Assembly: GCF_014145675.1 (NCBI RefSeq)
Contig: NZ_JACGZW010000025.1
Location: 1 to 64,000, forward strand
From: Amycolatopsis dendrobii
Lineage (GTDB): Bacteria; Actinomycetota; Actinomycetes; Mycobacteriales; Pseudonocardiaceae
Direction: 5' to 3'
DNA: 64,000 nucleotides
The notes under the pieces were generated by a model. The model ran no database searches. It saw nothing but the letters and a program-made list of their open reading frames with translations, and was not told the origin of the DNA. Below are positions 42,335 through 51,051 of the stretch, piece by piece (the stretch's first letter is position 1; each line of letters opens with the position of its first letter). Position numbers and translations under genes: made by a program.

Positions 42335-43423
42335 TCAGGCGTCGATTTCGACGTCCCCGACGGGGACGCTGACGCAGAGCTGGATTTCTTCGTTCTCCTC
42401 GCCGGAGACCTCGCCGGTGCGGGCGTTGCGGACGCGTCCGGCGGTTTTGAGCTGCGTGCAGGAGAAGCAGATGCCCATCCGGCACCCGTGTTCCGGCGTC
42501 AGGCCCGCGTCCTCGGCCTGTTCGAGCAGCGGCTTGCCGGAGTTGTCGCACTCCCGGCCGCTGCGGGCGAAGCGCACCCGGCCTTCGGCGGCCTCCGCGG
42601 CGAAGGTCAACGGTGCTGCCGTGAACTCTTCGGTGTGCAGTTGTGCACTCAACCCCTCGTTCCCGAAGAGTTCACGGGCGGCGGCCATCAGCGGAGCGGG
42701 GCCGCAGAGGAACGTCTCGGCCTCGCGGAACCACGGCGCGGCCTTCTCCAGGTGCTCGACGGAGAACAGGCCGTGCAGGTCGCCGCCGCGGCGGGCGTGG
42801 GTGTGGGCGTGGACCACGCGGAACGCCGGGTGCCGGGCAGCGAGTTCGGCGAGTTCTGCCCGGTAGAGCGCGTCCGCGGGGGTGTTCGAGTAGTGCAGGA
42901 ACACGATCTCGCCGGGGTGTCCCTCGGCGACGAGCGTCCGGGCCATCGCGAGCACCGGCGTGATCCCGCTGCCGCCGCTCATCAGCACGATCCGGTCCGG
43001 CCGCGGCGACGGCAGGGTGAACTCGCCATCTGCGGGCGAAAGACCGACCACCGCGCCGACCTCGGTGTTCTGCAGATGCCGCGACACCAGGCCCTTCGGG
43101 TCGGCTTTCACGGTGAACTCCAGGTCGCCGCTGCCTTGCGCGCCGCACGGCGAGTAGCAGCGGGTCCGGCGCACGCCGTCGATCTCCACCTGCATCCGCA
43201 CGTACTGGCCGGCGCGGAAGCCCTGCCACGCCCGGCTCGGCCGCACCGTGAAGGTGACGGTGTCCGGCGTTTGATGCCGCACGGCGGTGACGCGGCCGCG
43301 GATCTCGCGCCGCACCAGCATCGGGTCGACCAGTTCGAGGTACCGGTCCGCGCCGTGCGGGGTGAGCAGCGCCTCGGCGAGCGAGACGAGTCCGCGCACG
43401 CGGCGCGGGAGCAGTGCGGTCAT
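42335..43423 (-). CDS. Ferredoxin-NAD(P)H reductase with C-terminal [2Fe-2S] domain
   Basis: This 362-residue electron-transfer partner of the desaturase has an FAD-binding motif RTRCYSPCG near 86-94, the NAD(P)H-binding MSGGSGITPVLAMA, and LCGPAPLM. A C-terminal plant-type ferredoxin cluster has Cys314, Cys319, Cys322 and Cys350. It passes electrons from NAD(P)H through FAD and the iron-sulfur cluster to the di-iron desaturase. The ATG at 43423 follows GGAGGGG. The desaturase ATG is 17 bases after its stop. Confidence 0.92.
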   Translation of the reverse strand: MTALLPRRVRGLVSLAEALLTPHGADRYLELVDPMLVRREIRGRVTAVRHQTPDTVTFTVRPSRAWQGFRAGQYVRMQVEIDGVRRTRCYSPCGAQGSGDLEFTVKADPKGLVSRHLQNTEVGAVVGLSPADGEFTLPSPRPDRIVLMSGGSGITPVLAMARTLVAEGHPGEIVFLHYSNTPADALYRAELAELAARHPAFRVVHAHTHARRGGDLHGLFSVEHLEKAAPWFREAETFLCGPAPLMAAARELFGNEGLSAQLHTEEFTAAPLTFAAEAAEGRVRFARSGRECDNSGKPLLEQAEDAGLTPEHGCRMGICFSCTQLKTAGRVRNARTGEVSGEENEEIQLCVSVPVGDVEIDA

Positions 43424-43441
43424 CACCCCTCCAGAAGTTTG

Positions 43442-43468
43442 AGTGCACAGTCGTACACTGACTAGTGT
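43442..43468. promoter_or_regulatory. Overlapping palindromes, operator of the desaturase/TetR region
   Basis: AGTGCAC-AGTC-GTACACT (43442-43459) overlaps the perfect ACACT-GACT-AGTGT (43455-43468). The region is AT-richer and lies upstream of both divergent genes. A 14-bp palindrome AGGCCCCGGGGCCT follows at 43476-43489. Confidence 0.65.
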
Positions 43469-43516
43469 GGGGGCAAGGCCCCGGGGCCTGTCAACGCGGA
43501 AGCGAGGTGATGTGAC

Positions 43517-44194
43517 GTGGGCCATGCGGCGATCGCCAGTACGCTGCTCGACGTGTCCGCAGCCGAGGAGCCGGCCGGCCCGGTGAGCCGGCAGGAGCGC
43601 AAACAGCGCACCCGTCAGGCGCTGCTCGACGCGGCGCTCGACCTGCTCGCCGACCGGAGTTTCGCCAGCCTTTCGCTGCGCGAGGTCGCGAAAGGCGCGG
43701 GCATCGTGCCGACGGCGTTCTACCGGCATTTCTCGTCGATGGAGGAGCTGGGCGTCGCGCTGGTCGAGGAGACCACGCGCACGCTGCGCGGCCTCCTTCG
43801 CGGCGCGCGCACCGAGCAGCGCGGCTACGGCGGGATGATCCGGGCTTCGGTGCACACGCTGCACCGGCACGTCCGCGAGCACGAGGACCACTTCCGGTTC
43901 ATCACGCGCGAGCGCTACGCCGGGCCCGGCGCGGTGTCCCGGGCGATCGCGGTCGAGATGCGGATGTTCTCCAGCGATCTGGCGCTGGACCTGGCGCGCT
44001 TCGATCCGCTGCGCACCTGGCCCACCGAGGACCTGCACCTGCTGGCCGACCTCATCGTCACCGCGATGCTCGGCACGGTCGCCGAACTGCTGGAAATCCG
44101 CCCCGGGGACACCGCGGCCGACGAGCGCACGTTGGTCGCGGCCGAAAAACGGCTCCGGATGATCCTGCTCGGCGTGCCGCACTGGCAGCCTTAG
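43517..44194 (+). CDS. TetR family regulator of the desaturase operon
   Basis: This 225-residue protein has a helix-turn-helix (SLREVAKGAGIVPTAFYRHFSSMEELG at about 52-78) after a 25-residue Ala-rich tail, and a large C-terminal ligand domain. The GTG at 43517 has an AGCGAGGTGATG ribosome region. Its divergent placement and the shared palindromes suggest it represses the reductase-desaturase operon, probably with an acyl-CoA effector by analogy with other lipid TetR regulators. A VOC gene starts 5 bases after its stop. Confidence 0.88.
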   Translation: MGHAAIASTLLDVSAAEEPAGPVSRQERKQRTRQALLDAALDLLADRSFASLSLREVAKGAGIVPTAFYRHFSSMEELGVALVEETTRTLRGLLRGARTEQRGYGGMIRASVHTLHRHVREHEDHFRFITRERYAGPGAVSRAIAVEMRMFSSDLALDLARFDPLRTWPTEDLHLLADLIVTAMLGTVAELLEIRPGDTAADERTLVAAEKRLRMILLGVPHWQP

Positions 44195-44198
44195 CGGC

Positions 44199-44600
44199 AT
44201 GGCCTTCCTGCAGCTGACCGCGATCATCGTCGACGACTACGACGAGGCGATCGACTTCTTCACCCGCGCACTCGGCTTCGACCTGGCCGAGGACTCGCCG
44301 TCGCTCACCAACGACGGCCGCCCCAAACGGTGGGTGGTCGTCCGCCCGCCCGGCGGCGAAACCGGCATCCTCCTGGCTCAGGCCGACGGCGAACGGCAGT
44401 CCCGCGCGGTCGGCGACCAGCACGCCGGCCGGGTCGGGTTTTTCCTGCGGGTGGACGACTTCGCGGCCAGCTACGAGCGGATGCGGGACGCCGGGGTGGA
44501 GTTCCTCGGCGAACCGCGGACCGAGCCCTACGGCCGGGTCGTCGTGTTCCGCGACATCGCCGGCAACCGCTGGGACCTGCTCGGACCGGCCGCTTCCTGA
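44199..44600 (+). CDS. VOC family (glyoxalase/extradiol-like) protein
   Basis: This 133-residue protein has two VOC halves: IIVDDYDEAIDFFTRALGF and GFFLRVDDFAASYERM, with a metal-site-like E/H pattern and a C-terminal VVVFRDIAGNRWDL. The gene begins 4 bases after the tetR stop, so it is probably cotranscribed with it. The substrate is unknown. Confidence 0.86.
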   Translation: MAFLQLTAIIVDDYDEAIDFFTRALGFDLAEDSPSLTNDGRPKRWVVVRPPGGETGILLAQADGERQSRAVGDQHAGRVGFFLRVDDFAASYERMRDAGVEFLGEPRTEPYGRVVVFRDIAGNRWDLLGPAAS

Positions 44601-44645
44601 GCCTGTTCTACGATCCCGGGGTCCAGCAGATCGTGGAGGAACGCT

Positions 44646-45374
44646 ATGCCGAGCGGGTCGGAAGTCCGAGCCGAATTCACCGACCCAGCCGAAAACCTGG
44701 CGTTCGACGAAGCACTGCTGCGCGAGGGCCCGACGGGCCCGGTGGTGTGGCTGTGGCGGAATCCAGTGTGCGTCGTGGTCGGCCGTGGCCAGCGAATCGC
44801 GCGCGAAGTTCGCGTGGCCGAATGCGCTCGTGACGGGGTTCCCGTGCTGCGGCGAGCCAGTGGCGGCGGCACGGTGTTCCACGACCCGGGCAATCTCAAC
44901 GTGACGCTCGTGCTGCCCGGCCCGGTGCCGCGTCCGTTGGAAATGCTCGGCCTCGTGATGTCCGCCGCGGTGGAGAAACTCGGTCTCCCGGCCAGGATCG
45001 GCGACCGAGGGATCTTCGTCGGCGACGCGAAACTGTGCGGGTTCGCGGTGTTCCGGACCAAAGACGTGCTGCTGGCGCATTCGACGCTGCTGGTCGACAC
45101 CGATGCCGCTCGCGTCGGCGCTTATCTCACCGGTCCGCCGCCGGACCCGAAGCCGCTGGATTCGCACCGGAGCAAGGTCGCGTCCCTGCTTGAGCACGGG
45201 GTACGGCTGCCGCTGGCGGAAGTGGAAGACACCGTCCGCGCGGCCGCGGCGGGACTGCTCGGTCCGCTCCCGCCGCGCGAACCGACGGCGGGAGAGCTGG
45301 AACGGCAGCGGGCATTGCTGTGGAGCCGTTACGAGTACCCGGAGTGGCATGCCGAGGGACGGCAGCGTTCGTAA
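44646..45374 (+). CDS. Lipoate-protein ligase A family protein
   Basis: This 242-residue protein of the biotin/lipoate ligase fold has RRASGGGTVFHDPGNLN and the lysine motif GDAKLCGFAVFR used for lipoyl-AMP. It would attach lipoate or octanoate to E2/GcvH subunits. It lacks an obvious C-terminal LplA accessory domain, so ligation may need a separate partner. The ATG at 44646 follows GGAGGAA. Confidence 0.85.
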   Translation: MPSGSEVRAEFTDPAENLAFDEALLREGPTGPVVWLWRNPVCVVVGRGQRIAREVRVAECARDGVPVLRRASGGGTVFHDPGNLNVTLVLPGPVPRPLEMLGLVMSAAVEKLGLPARIGDRGIFVGDAKLCGFAVFRTKDVLLAHSTLLVDTDAARVGAYLTGPPPDPKPLDSHRSKVASLLEHGVRLPLAEVEDTVRAAAAGLLGPLPPREPTAGELERQRALLWSRYEYPEWHAEGRQRS

Positions 45375-45394
45375 TCGCCTTGCCCTGGCCGAAA

Positions 45395-45448
45395 GTCCGT
45401 GCGGGGAACCCTGCGGAATCAGAGTCCCGCAGGGTTCCCCGCACGGAC
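45395..45448. terminator. Bidirectional hairpin between lipoate ligase and Lsr2-like genes
   Basis: A perfect 22-bp stem (45395-45416 with 45427-45448) has a loop AATCAGAGTC. It lies between convergent stops at 45374 and 45452. The stem core and loop match the hairpin at 40919-40967. Confidence 0.88.
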
Positions 45449-45451
45449 GGA

Positions 45452-46120
45452 TCAGTTGCCGGAGGAGGAGAACAGCACCTGCGGCACCGCGCCGGCCGCA
45501 CGGCGGCGCGGCTTGGCGGCGGACTTGGCCGTTGCCGGAGCGGCGGTCTTCGCCGGGGCGGACTTCGCGGCTGCGGAGGTCTTGGCGGTCGCGGTCTTCG
45601 CGGGTGCGGGTGCCTTGGCAGTCGCGGTCTTCGCGGCGGGAGCCTTGACCGCAGCGGCCTTTGCCGACTTGGCGGCGGTCTTGGTTGCCGCGGCGCTCGT
45701 CGACTTCGCCGTGGTCTTGGTCGCGGCGGGCTTGGCTGCCGCGGACTTCGCCGGGGCCTTGCGGGCGGTCCCGGTCGCGCCACCCGTTCGGGCAGTCTTC
45801 GCCGCGGCCTTCGCGGTACCGGCGGCAGCGGTCTTCTTGCCGGCAACGGCTTTCCCGGCCTTGCCCGCCGCGGCGGCCTTTTCCGCCACCGGCTTCGCCT
45901 CGGCCTTCTTCGCGCCGGCGACCAGCCGCGGCCGCAGCTTCCGCCCGCCCGTCCGGCGGCCCGCCTTGGCGTACCGCTCCAGCAGCCGCCGGAGCGCGGC
46001 CGCGTTGCGGGCGCCGAGGTCGATGTCGTACTCGACGCCGTCCAGCGCGAACGCGACGGTCTCGGCCGCGCGTCCTCCGGTCAGGTCGTCCTGAGTGCGG
46101 ACAGCAGTGTTCCTCGCCAT
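45452..46120 (-). CDS. Lsr2 dimerisation domain fused to an H1-like Lys/Ala/Pro tail
   Basis: This 222-residue protein starts at the ATG with GGGAGG. Residues 1-57 match the Lsr2 N-terminal domain: QDDLTGGRAAETVAFALDG, YDIDLGARNAAALRRLLERY, AGRR. Residues about 60-205 are almost only Ala, Lys, Thr and Pro in AAAKTA/KPAA/KSAAAK units, like histone H1 tails, with an RRRAAGAVPQVLF end. The normal Lsr2 C-terminal AT-hook domain (RGRIP-type) is absent. It should dimerise and coat DNA in a less sequence-specific way than Lsr2; that is inference. Confidence 0.88.
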   Translation of the reverse strand: MARNTAVRTQDDLTGGRAAETVAFALDGVEYDIDLGARNAAALRRLLERYAKAGRRTGGRKLRPRLVAGAKKAEAKPVAEKAAAAGKAGKAVAGKKTAAAGTAKAAAKTARTGGATGTARKAPAKSAAAKPAATKTTAKSTSAAATKTAAKSAKAAAVKAPAAKTATAKAPAPAKTATAKTSAAAKSAPAKTAAPATAKSAAKPRRRAAGAVPQVLFSSSGN

Positions 46121-46265
46121 GGGAGCCTCCCGTGCTCGATCGTGGTCGTGCGTGCAACCGGCACGGCGACGACCCGGATTCCGCGGTGCCGCCGGTTTCT
46201 TGCAGCTCTCGTACGAGAATACCGGCAGGCTTGCGCGAACCTGCGCGGTGGTGTGCGCTGTGCCC

Positions 46266-47660
46266 ATGGCAGCAGAGACTTTCGACGTCGTGGTCATCGG
46301 GGCGGGTCCGGTCGGGGAAGTGGCGGCGGAACGGGCCGCCAAGGGCGGGCTCAAGGTGGCGCTCCTCGAACACGAACGGTTCGGCGGGGAGTGTTCGTAC
46401 TGGGCGTGCATCCCGAGCAAGGCGTTGCTGCGCCCGGGAAACCTGCTCGCCGCGGCCAAGCGGATGCCCGGCGTGCCGATCGGCGACGGGCTCGACGCGG
46501 AGAAAGTGCTCGCGCGCCGCGACTGGTTCACCGGCAAGGGCGACGACTCCGGACAGGTCGAATGGGCGCGCGGCGCGGGCATCGAACCCGTGCGCGGCTA
46601 CGGCCGGATCACCGGCGAGCGCGAGGTCACACTCGACGACGGCCGCGTTTTCTCCGCCCGGCACGCGGTGATCGTGTGCACTGGCAGCGTCCCGCGCACG
46701 CCGCGGATTCCGGGGCTGGACACCATCAAGCCGTGGGGCTCGCGGGAAGCGACGTCGGCGACCGAGGTGCCCGGACGGCTCGGCGTGCTCGGCGGCGGCG
46801 TGGTCGGCGTCGAAATGGCGCAGGCGTGGGCCCGGCTCGGCGCGCAGGTCGACCTCGTGATCACCGGCGAACGCCCGCTGCCTCGGCTGCCGGAGTTCGC
46901 CGGAGACCTGGTCCTGGACGGATTGCGCGAGGCAGGCGTCCGCGTGCACCCGAACTCGGGCTTGAGCGAAGTGTCCAGTGTGGACGGTGGAACTCGGCTG
47001 AAACTGTCCGGCGGCGGCGAGATCGTCGTCGACGAGCTCCTGGTCGCCACTGGTCGCGCGCCCGCGACCGGCACAATCGGGCTGGACGTCCTCGGCCTGC
47101 CCGCCGACGGTCCGCTCCAGGTCGACGAAAGCGGCCGAGTGTCTGCTGTGGAGGGTGGCTGGCTGTACGGCGCGGGTGACGTCACCGGTCGTGCTTTGCT
47201 GACCCACCAGGGAAAATACGCCGCTCGCGTCGTCGGGGACTCGGTCGCCGCCCGCGCCCGCGGCGAGGAGATCTCCACCGAACCGTGGAGCCGCTACAGC
47301 GCGACCGCCGACCACCACGCGGTGCCGCAGGTGGTGTTCACCGACCCGGAAGTGACGTCAGTCGGCCTCACCGAGGCGCGCGACGGATCCGCGGACCGGG
47401 TGGTGGACATCGACATCGCGGTCGCCGGTTCCTCCCTGCACGCTGATGGGTACCAGGGCAAAGCGCGCATGGTCGTCGACACCGAACGCGGCGTCGTGCT
47501 GGGTGTCACGTTCGTCGGCCAGGACGTGGCGGAACTGCTGCACTCGGCGACGATCGCGGTCGTCGGCGAGGTGCCGCTGGACCGGTTGTGGCACGCGGTC
47601 CCCGCGTTCCCGACGATCAGCGAGGTGTGGCTGCGGCTGCTGGAGGCTTACGGGCTCTGA
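46266..47660 (+). CDS. Dihydrolipoamide dehydrogenase-like disulfide oxidoreductase
   Basis: This 464-residue FAD/NAD(P)H enzyme has FAD motif VVIGAGPVGEVAA at 9-21 and redox cysteines Cys43/Cys48 in GGECSYWACIPSK. The second dinucleotide motif is GVLGGGVVGVEMA, and a C-terminal HAVPAFPTISE supplies the His-Glu pair. GECSYWACIPSKALL is typical of the mycobacterial LpdA/quinone-reductase branch rather than the pyruvate dehydrogenase E3. The substrate is unknown. The ATG at 46266 is divergent from the Lsr2-like gene. Confidence 0.88.
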   Translation: MAAETFDVVVIGAGPVGEVAAERAAKGGLKVALLEHERFGGECSYWACIPSKALLRPGNLLAAAKRMPGVPIGDGLDAEKVLARRDWFTGKGDDSGQVEWARGAGIEPVRGYGRITGEREVTLDDGRVFSARHAVIVCTGSVPRTPRIPGLDTIKPWGSREATSATEVPGRLGVLGGGVVGVEMAQAWARLGAQVDLVITGERPLPRLPEFAGDLVLDGLREAGVRVHPNSGLSEVSSVDGGTRLKLSGGGEIVVDELLVATGRAPATGTIGLDVLGLPADGPLQVDESGRVSAVEGGWLYGAGDVTGRALLTHQGKYAARVVGDSVAARARGEEISTEPWSRYSATADHHAVPQVVFTDPEVTSVGLTEARDGSADRVVDIDIAVAGSSLHADGYQGKARMVVDTERGVVLGVTFVGQDVAELLHSATIAVVGEVPLDRLWHAVPAFPTISEVWLRLLEAYGL

Positions 47661-47690
47661 ATGGCGGTGCCGGTCCGGTAACGTCGGGGC

Positions 47691-48260
47691 ATGACCAGCG
47701 CCCCCGTTCCCGGCCGTCGTGAACGCAAAAAGGCGGCGACCCGCCAGGCGCTGGCCGACGCTGCCCTGCGGATGTTCCTCGAGCGCGGCTACGACCAGGT
47801 GACCGTGCGCGAGATCGCCGACGCCGCCGACGTGTCCACCACCACGCTGATGAAGCACTTCCCGACGAAGGAAGCGCTCGTTTTCGACCGGGAGCCCGAG
47901 GTGGACGAGGCGCTGGTCTCGGCCGTCCGCGACCGGCCGGAGGGCACGTCGGTGCTGGAGGCGCTCCGCGCGCACATCCACGTGCGGGCGACCTCCGGCA
48001 TCCGCGCGGAAGCCGCGCCGCTGCTGCGGTTGGTGCGGGAGACGCCCGCGCTAGCCGAGTACTGGCACAAGATGTGGATGGGCCACGAGCACACGCTGAG
48101 CCGCGTGATCGCGGAGGAAACCGGCGCGCCGGAGGGGGATTCGCGGTGTGCGGTGCTGGCCCATTTCGCGCTGGAGACGGCTGTGCTGGCCGATCGGTCG
48201 GACGATCCGCCGCGGGTTGTGGACGTGGCGTTCGACCTGTTGGAGAACGGGTGGCAGTGA
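47691..48260 (+). CDS. TetR family transcriptional regulator
   Basis: This 189-residue protein has a helix-turn-helix (TVREIADAADVSTTTLMKHFPTKEAL at about 37-62), a MftR-like tetra-helical C-terminal domain and an Arg/Lys-rich N-terminus. The ATG lies 30 bases past the disulfide-oxidoreductase stop on the same strand, so it may regulate that gene. The ligand is unknown. Confidence 0.88.
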   Translation: MTSAPVPGRRERKKAATRQALADAALRMFLERGYDQVTVREIADAADVSTTTLMKHFPTKEALVFDREPEVDEALVSAVRDRPEGTSVLEALRAHIHVRATSGIRAEAAPLLRLVRETPALAEYWHKMWMGHEHTLSRVIAEETGAPEGDSRCAVLAHFALETAVLADRSDDPPRVVDVAFDLLENGWQ

Positions 48261-48320
48261 GGCGTTCGCTCGGCAAGGCAGCGGCGAGCTGAACGCGGTC
48301 TCGGCCGGTGGGCCGTTCCC

Positions 48321-50783
48321 TCAGGACGGCAGCTGCAAGTCGAGCGCGCCTTTCGCCGCGCGGGCGAGGCCGGGATCGTCCGCAGTGGACGGTCCGGGTT
48401 GCCAGACCGCTTGCACGATCCGGACGCCGTTCCCGTCGATCTTGCTGGCGTAGGCGGCGCCGTCGAACTGCGGCGGCCCCGAAGGCCACTTGCCGGTTTC
48501 CGTGGCGACGTCCAGGATTCCGCCGCCGCCCGGGTTGTCGGCGATCTGCTTCAGGTGATCGGCCTGCCCGGCATCGGGAAACTCGACCACCGCGACAGTG
48601 ACCGCGGCCGGCCGCCCGTCCACGAGCGCCGTGTAGCTCGCGCGGCGGACCGCGGAGCAGCTGGTTTGCTGGAGGCTCGCCTGGACGTCCCCGAAAGCGT
48701 GCGAGGCGCACTTCTGGTCGGCGCTGCTCGCGCGGGGTTCGAAGGCGAGAGTCGGGGCCGGCGGGGCGCTCGACTTCGCGCTGCTCGGCACCGGACTCGG
48801 AACGCTGCTCGGCGGCGCACTGCTGGCGGGCGGTGCCGCCGTTGTCTCGTCGCCGCCGCTGGTTGCCACGACGATCGCCGACACCACCAGGACGACCAGC
48901 AAGACGATCGCCGCGATCGGCACCCACTTGACCGTCCGGGAGGCCGGTTTTCCAGGCCCGGCCGGGGAGTTCGGGCCCGCTCCGGCGCCGGTTCCTGCTC
49001 CGCCTGCCCCGGTGCTGGGTCCTGCCGCGGCGGCTCCGGCTCCGGTTCCCGCACCCGCGGTTGCCCCTGTTCCGGCTGTCCTGGTGCCAGGTCCTGCAGC
49101 GGTGTTTGCCCCTGCTCCAGCTCCGGGACTGACTGTCCTCGATCCGGCTCCCGCGCCCGCGGCAGGAGCCGGTCGCGCAGGCTGAGGCGCACCTCGCGGG
49201 GGGCTGCTCGGCCCGGGAACATGCCCGGGCCCGGCCGGCGGAACGGCTCCGCGCGGACCTCCGGCAGGCTGCGGCTTCGCCGGAGACGGCATCTTCTCGG
49301 TCGGAGCCTCGGGCGGGTCAGCCGACTCGGTAGGCGCTTCGGAAAGCGACTCCAGTTCGATCGACGGAATCTCCGGCCGAGGCGGCCGCACCGCGATGAT
49401 CTTCGGCCGCGGCACCGGGGAAGCGGCGGATTTCGGTGCGGGGGAAGGGTTGCTGGGGGAAGCGGCGGCCTTCGGCGCCGTGGTGCCGTTGCTGGCGCCG
49501 GGGAAGACGGGAAGCCCTCGGGTATCCGCGGTGCCGGCTGGGGTTTGCGGCCCCGCGGCGCCGGGGACGGCATCCCCAGCGGATCGTCCAGCCGCGGCAT
49601 CGGCTCCGGCGCTGAGGAAACCGGCCGGACCCGGCCCAGCAGCGCCGGGCTCGGCCGAACCGGAACCGGCGACGTTCACCCCGACGGCGCCTGGAGCGAC
49701 GGCGCCCGGTCCGGTGGCAGCGGAGGGAGCCGCGGCGTTCGCCTCGATGGCTCCGGAGGTGGCTGCGGAGGTGGCTGCGCCCGATCCGGCGGCACCGGAG
49801 GAAGCGGTGCCGGACTCGGCCGCGTTCGATCCGGCCGCGCCGGAGGAGCTTGTGCCGGAACTGGCGGTGCCCGGCCCGGCGGCATTGGCCTTGGCCGAGG
49901 CTGGAGCGGAGTTTCCCGGACCAGGCGAGTCCGAACCCGTGGCAGCGGTTCCTGCGGGGCCGGACATCGCCGCGGCGGCGCTGGCGGCTCCTGCGGAGAC
50001 CCCGGCCGTTCCCAGGCCGGCGGCGGCTGTGCTCGACCCGGCGTTGCCTCGGGAAGCAGGGCCCGTCGGGGAACCGGAGTTCGCGACGGGAGCGCCATTG
50101 CTCGCCGGGCCACTGCCGCCTTGGCTCGCTGCCGCACCAGAACCAGCCCCAGCGGACCGAGGCCCAGGAGGAACCGGAACGTCGTCCGCGAACCGCACGA
50201 ACCCTTCCCCGCGCAAAACCTCGTCCGAAAGCTCCGGCGCGTCCGGTGCCAGCGCCGCGATCAACGCGCGTGCCTGGTCCACCGACCGCGGATGCCGCGC
50301 CGTGGCCAGAGACACCGTCGCGGCCAGCATGGTCGTCGGTGTCGGGTGCAGCACCCGGACCGGGCCTGCGAGGTCGCCCGGCGGCTGGTCGACAGTCTCC
50401 ACGTACGGGCCGACCGCCACGATCGTGCCGACCGGGCCGCCGCCGAGTTCCGCGATGCGGCGTTCGCATTCCTGGGACAGGTCGAGCGCTTCGGTGGCGG
50501 GGTTGACGTCGTCGCCGTGGACCAGCGGCCAGCCGTCCGCTTTCCACGGGCCGCTCAGCGGGGCTTCGAGGCGCAGGGCCGGGTCGGGCAGGTCCACGCC
50601 GATCACGACCAGCACGCCCGCGGGCAGCACGACCACCGCCTCGACCGGACGGTCTCCGGTCGGGCGGGCGCCGACGAGCGCTACGCCGCCGATCACCGTG
50701 CTCCCCCGGCCGAGGGAGGCCAGTGCGGCCCGCACGTCTTCCGCGACGCGCGAGGGCTGCTGCCCGAGACGGACCAGTCGCAC
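48321..50783 (-). CDS. Large single-pass membrane protein with a 400-residue disordered Ala/Gly/Pro/Ser stretch
   Basis: This 820-residue protein starts at the GTG with AGGAGAA. Residues 1-201 form a conserved-looking cytoplasmic domain with no motif I recognise. Residues about 205-615 are low complexity, first Ala/Gly/Ser/Thr-rich, then Pro-rich (PRPEIPSIELESLSEAPTE), then GAGAGPS-type repeats. A transmembrane helix covers about 620-641. Residues 642-820 form an outer domain with two cysteines (QKCASHAF and QTSCSAV). The topology recalls cell-envelope linker or signalling proteins. Confidence 0.7.
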   Translation of the reverse strand: MRLVRLGQQPSRVAEDVRAALASLGRGSTVIGGVALVGARPTGDRPVEAVVVLPAGVLVVIGVDLPDPALRLEAPLSGPWKADGWPLVHGDDVNPATEALDLSQECERRIAELGGGPVGTIVAVGPYVETVDQPPGDLAGPVRVLHPTPTTMLAATVSLATARHPRSVDQARALIAALAPDAPELSDEVLRGEGFVRFADDVPVPPGPRSAGAGSGAAASQGGSGPASNGAPVANSGSPTGPASRGNAGSSTAAAGLGTAGVSAGAASAAAAMSGPAGTAATGSDSPGPGNSAPASAKANAAGPGTASSGTSSSGAAGSNAAESGTASSGAAGSGAATSAATSGAIEANAAAPSAATGPGAVAPGAVGVNVAGSGSAEPGAAGPGPAGFLSAGADAAAGRSAGDAVPGAAGPQTPAGTADTRGLPVFPGASNGTTAPKAAASPSNPSPAPKSAASPVPRPKIIAVRPPRPEIPSIELESLSEAPTESADPPEAPTEKMPSPAKPQPAGGPRGAVPPAGPGHVPGPSSPPRGAPQPARPAPAAGAGAGSRTVSPGAGAGANTAAGPGTRTAGTGATAGAGTGAGAAAAGPSTGAGGAGTGAGAGPNSPAGPGKPASRTVKWVPIAAIVLLVVLVVSAIVVATSGGDETTAAPPASSAPPSSVPSPVPSSAKSSAPPAPTLAFEPRASSADQKCASHAFGDVQASLQQTSCSAVRRASYTALVDGRPAAVTVAVVEFPDAGQADHLKQIADNPGGGGILDVATETGKWPSGPPQFDGAAYASKIDGNGVRIVQAVWQPGPSTADDPGLARAAKGALDLQLPS

Positions 50784-51051
50784 CGAAATTCTCCTGTCGA
50801 ATCCGCAGCGTTTCCGGTGCACCACGCTAGCGTGCCGGGCCGCCGGAACCGTGCTCCGCGCCCTCGCGTCGGCGTGGCTCACCACAATGGGTCGTCCGCT
50901 GCGACTTGTGGTGTTCATGTGGCCAAACGGCACGGTTGGGGTGCAGAATGTGCTACACAGGTCGGGAACTGCCGTGGAGGCTACGCAACCTGCGCAAGGT
51001 TCGAGAGGTCGTAGGGGAAGACGTCCCTCGTCGAACAAGCGGAGGTCAGCA

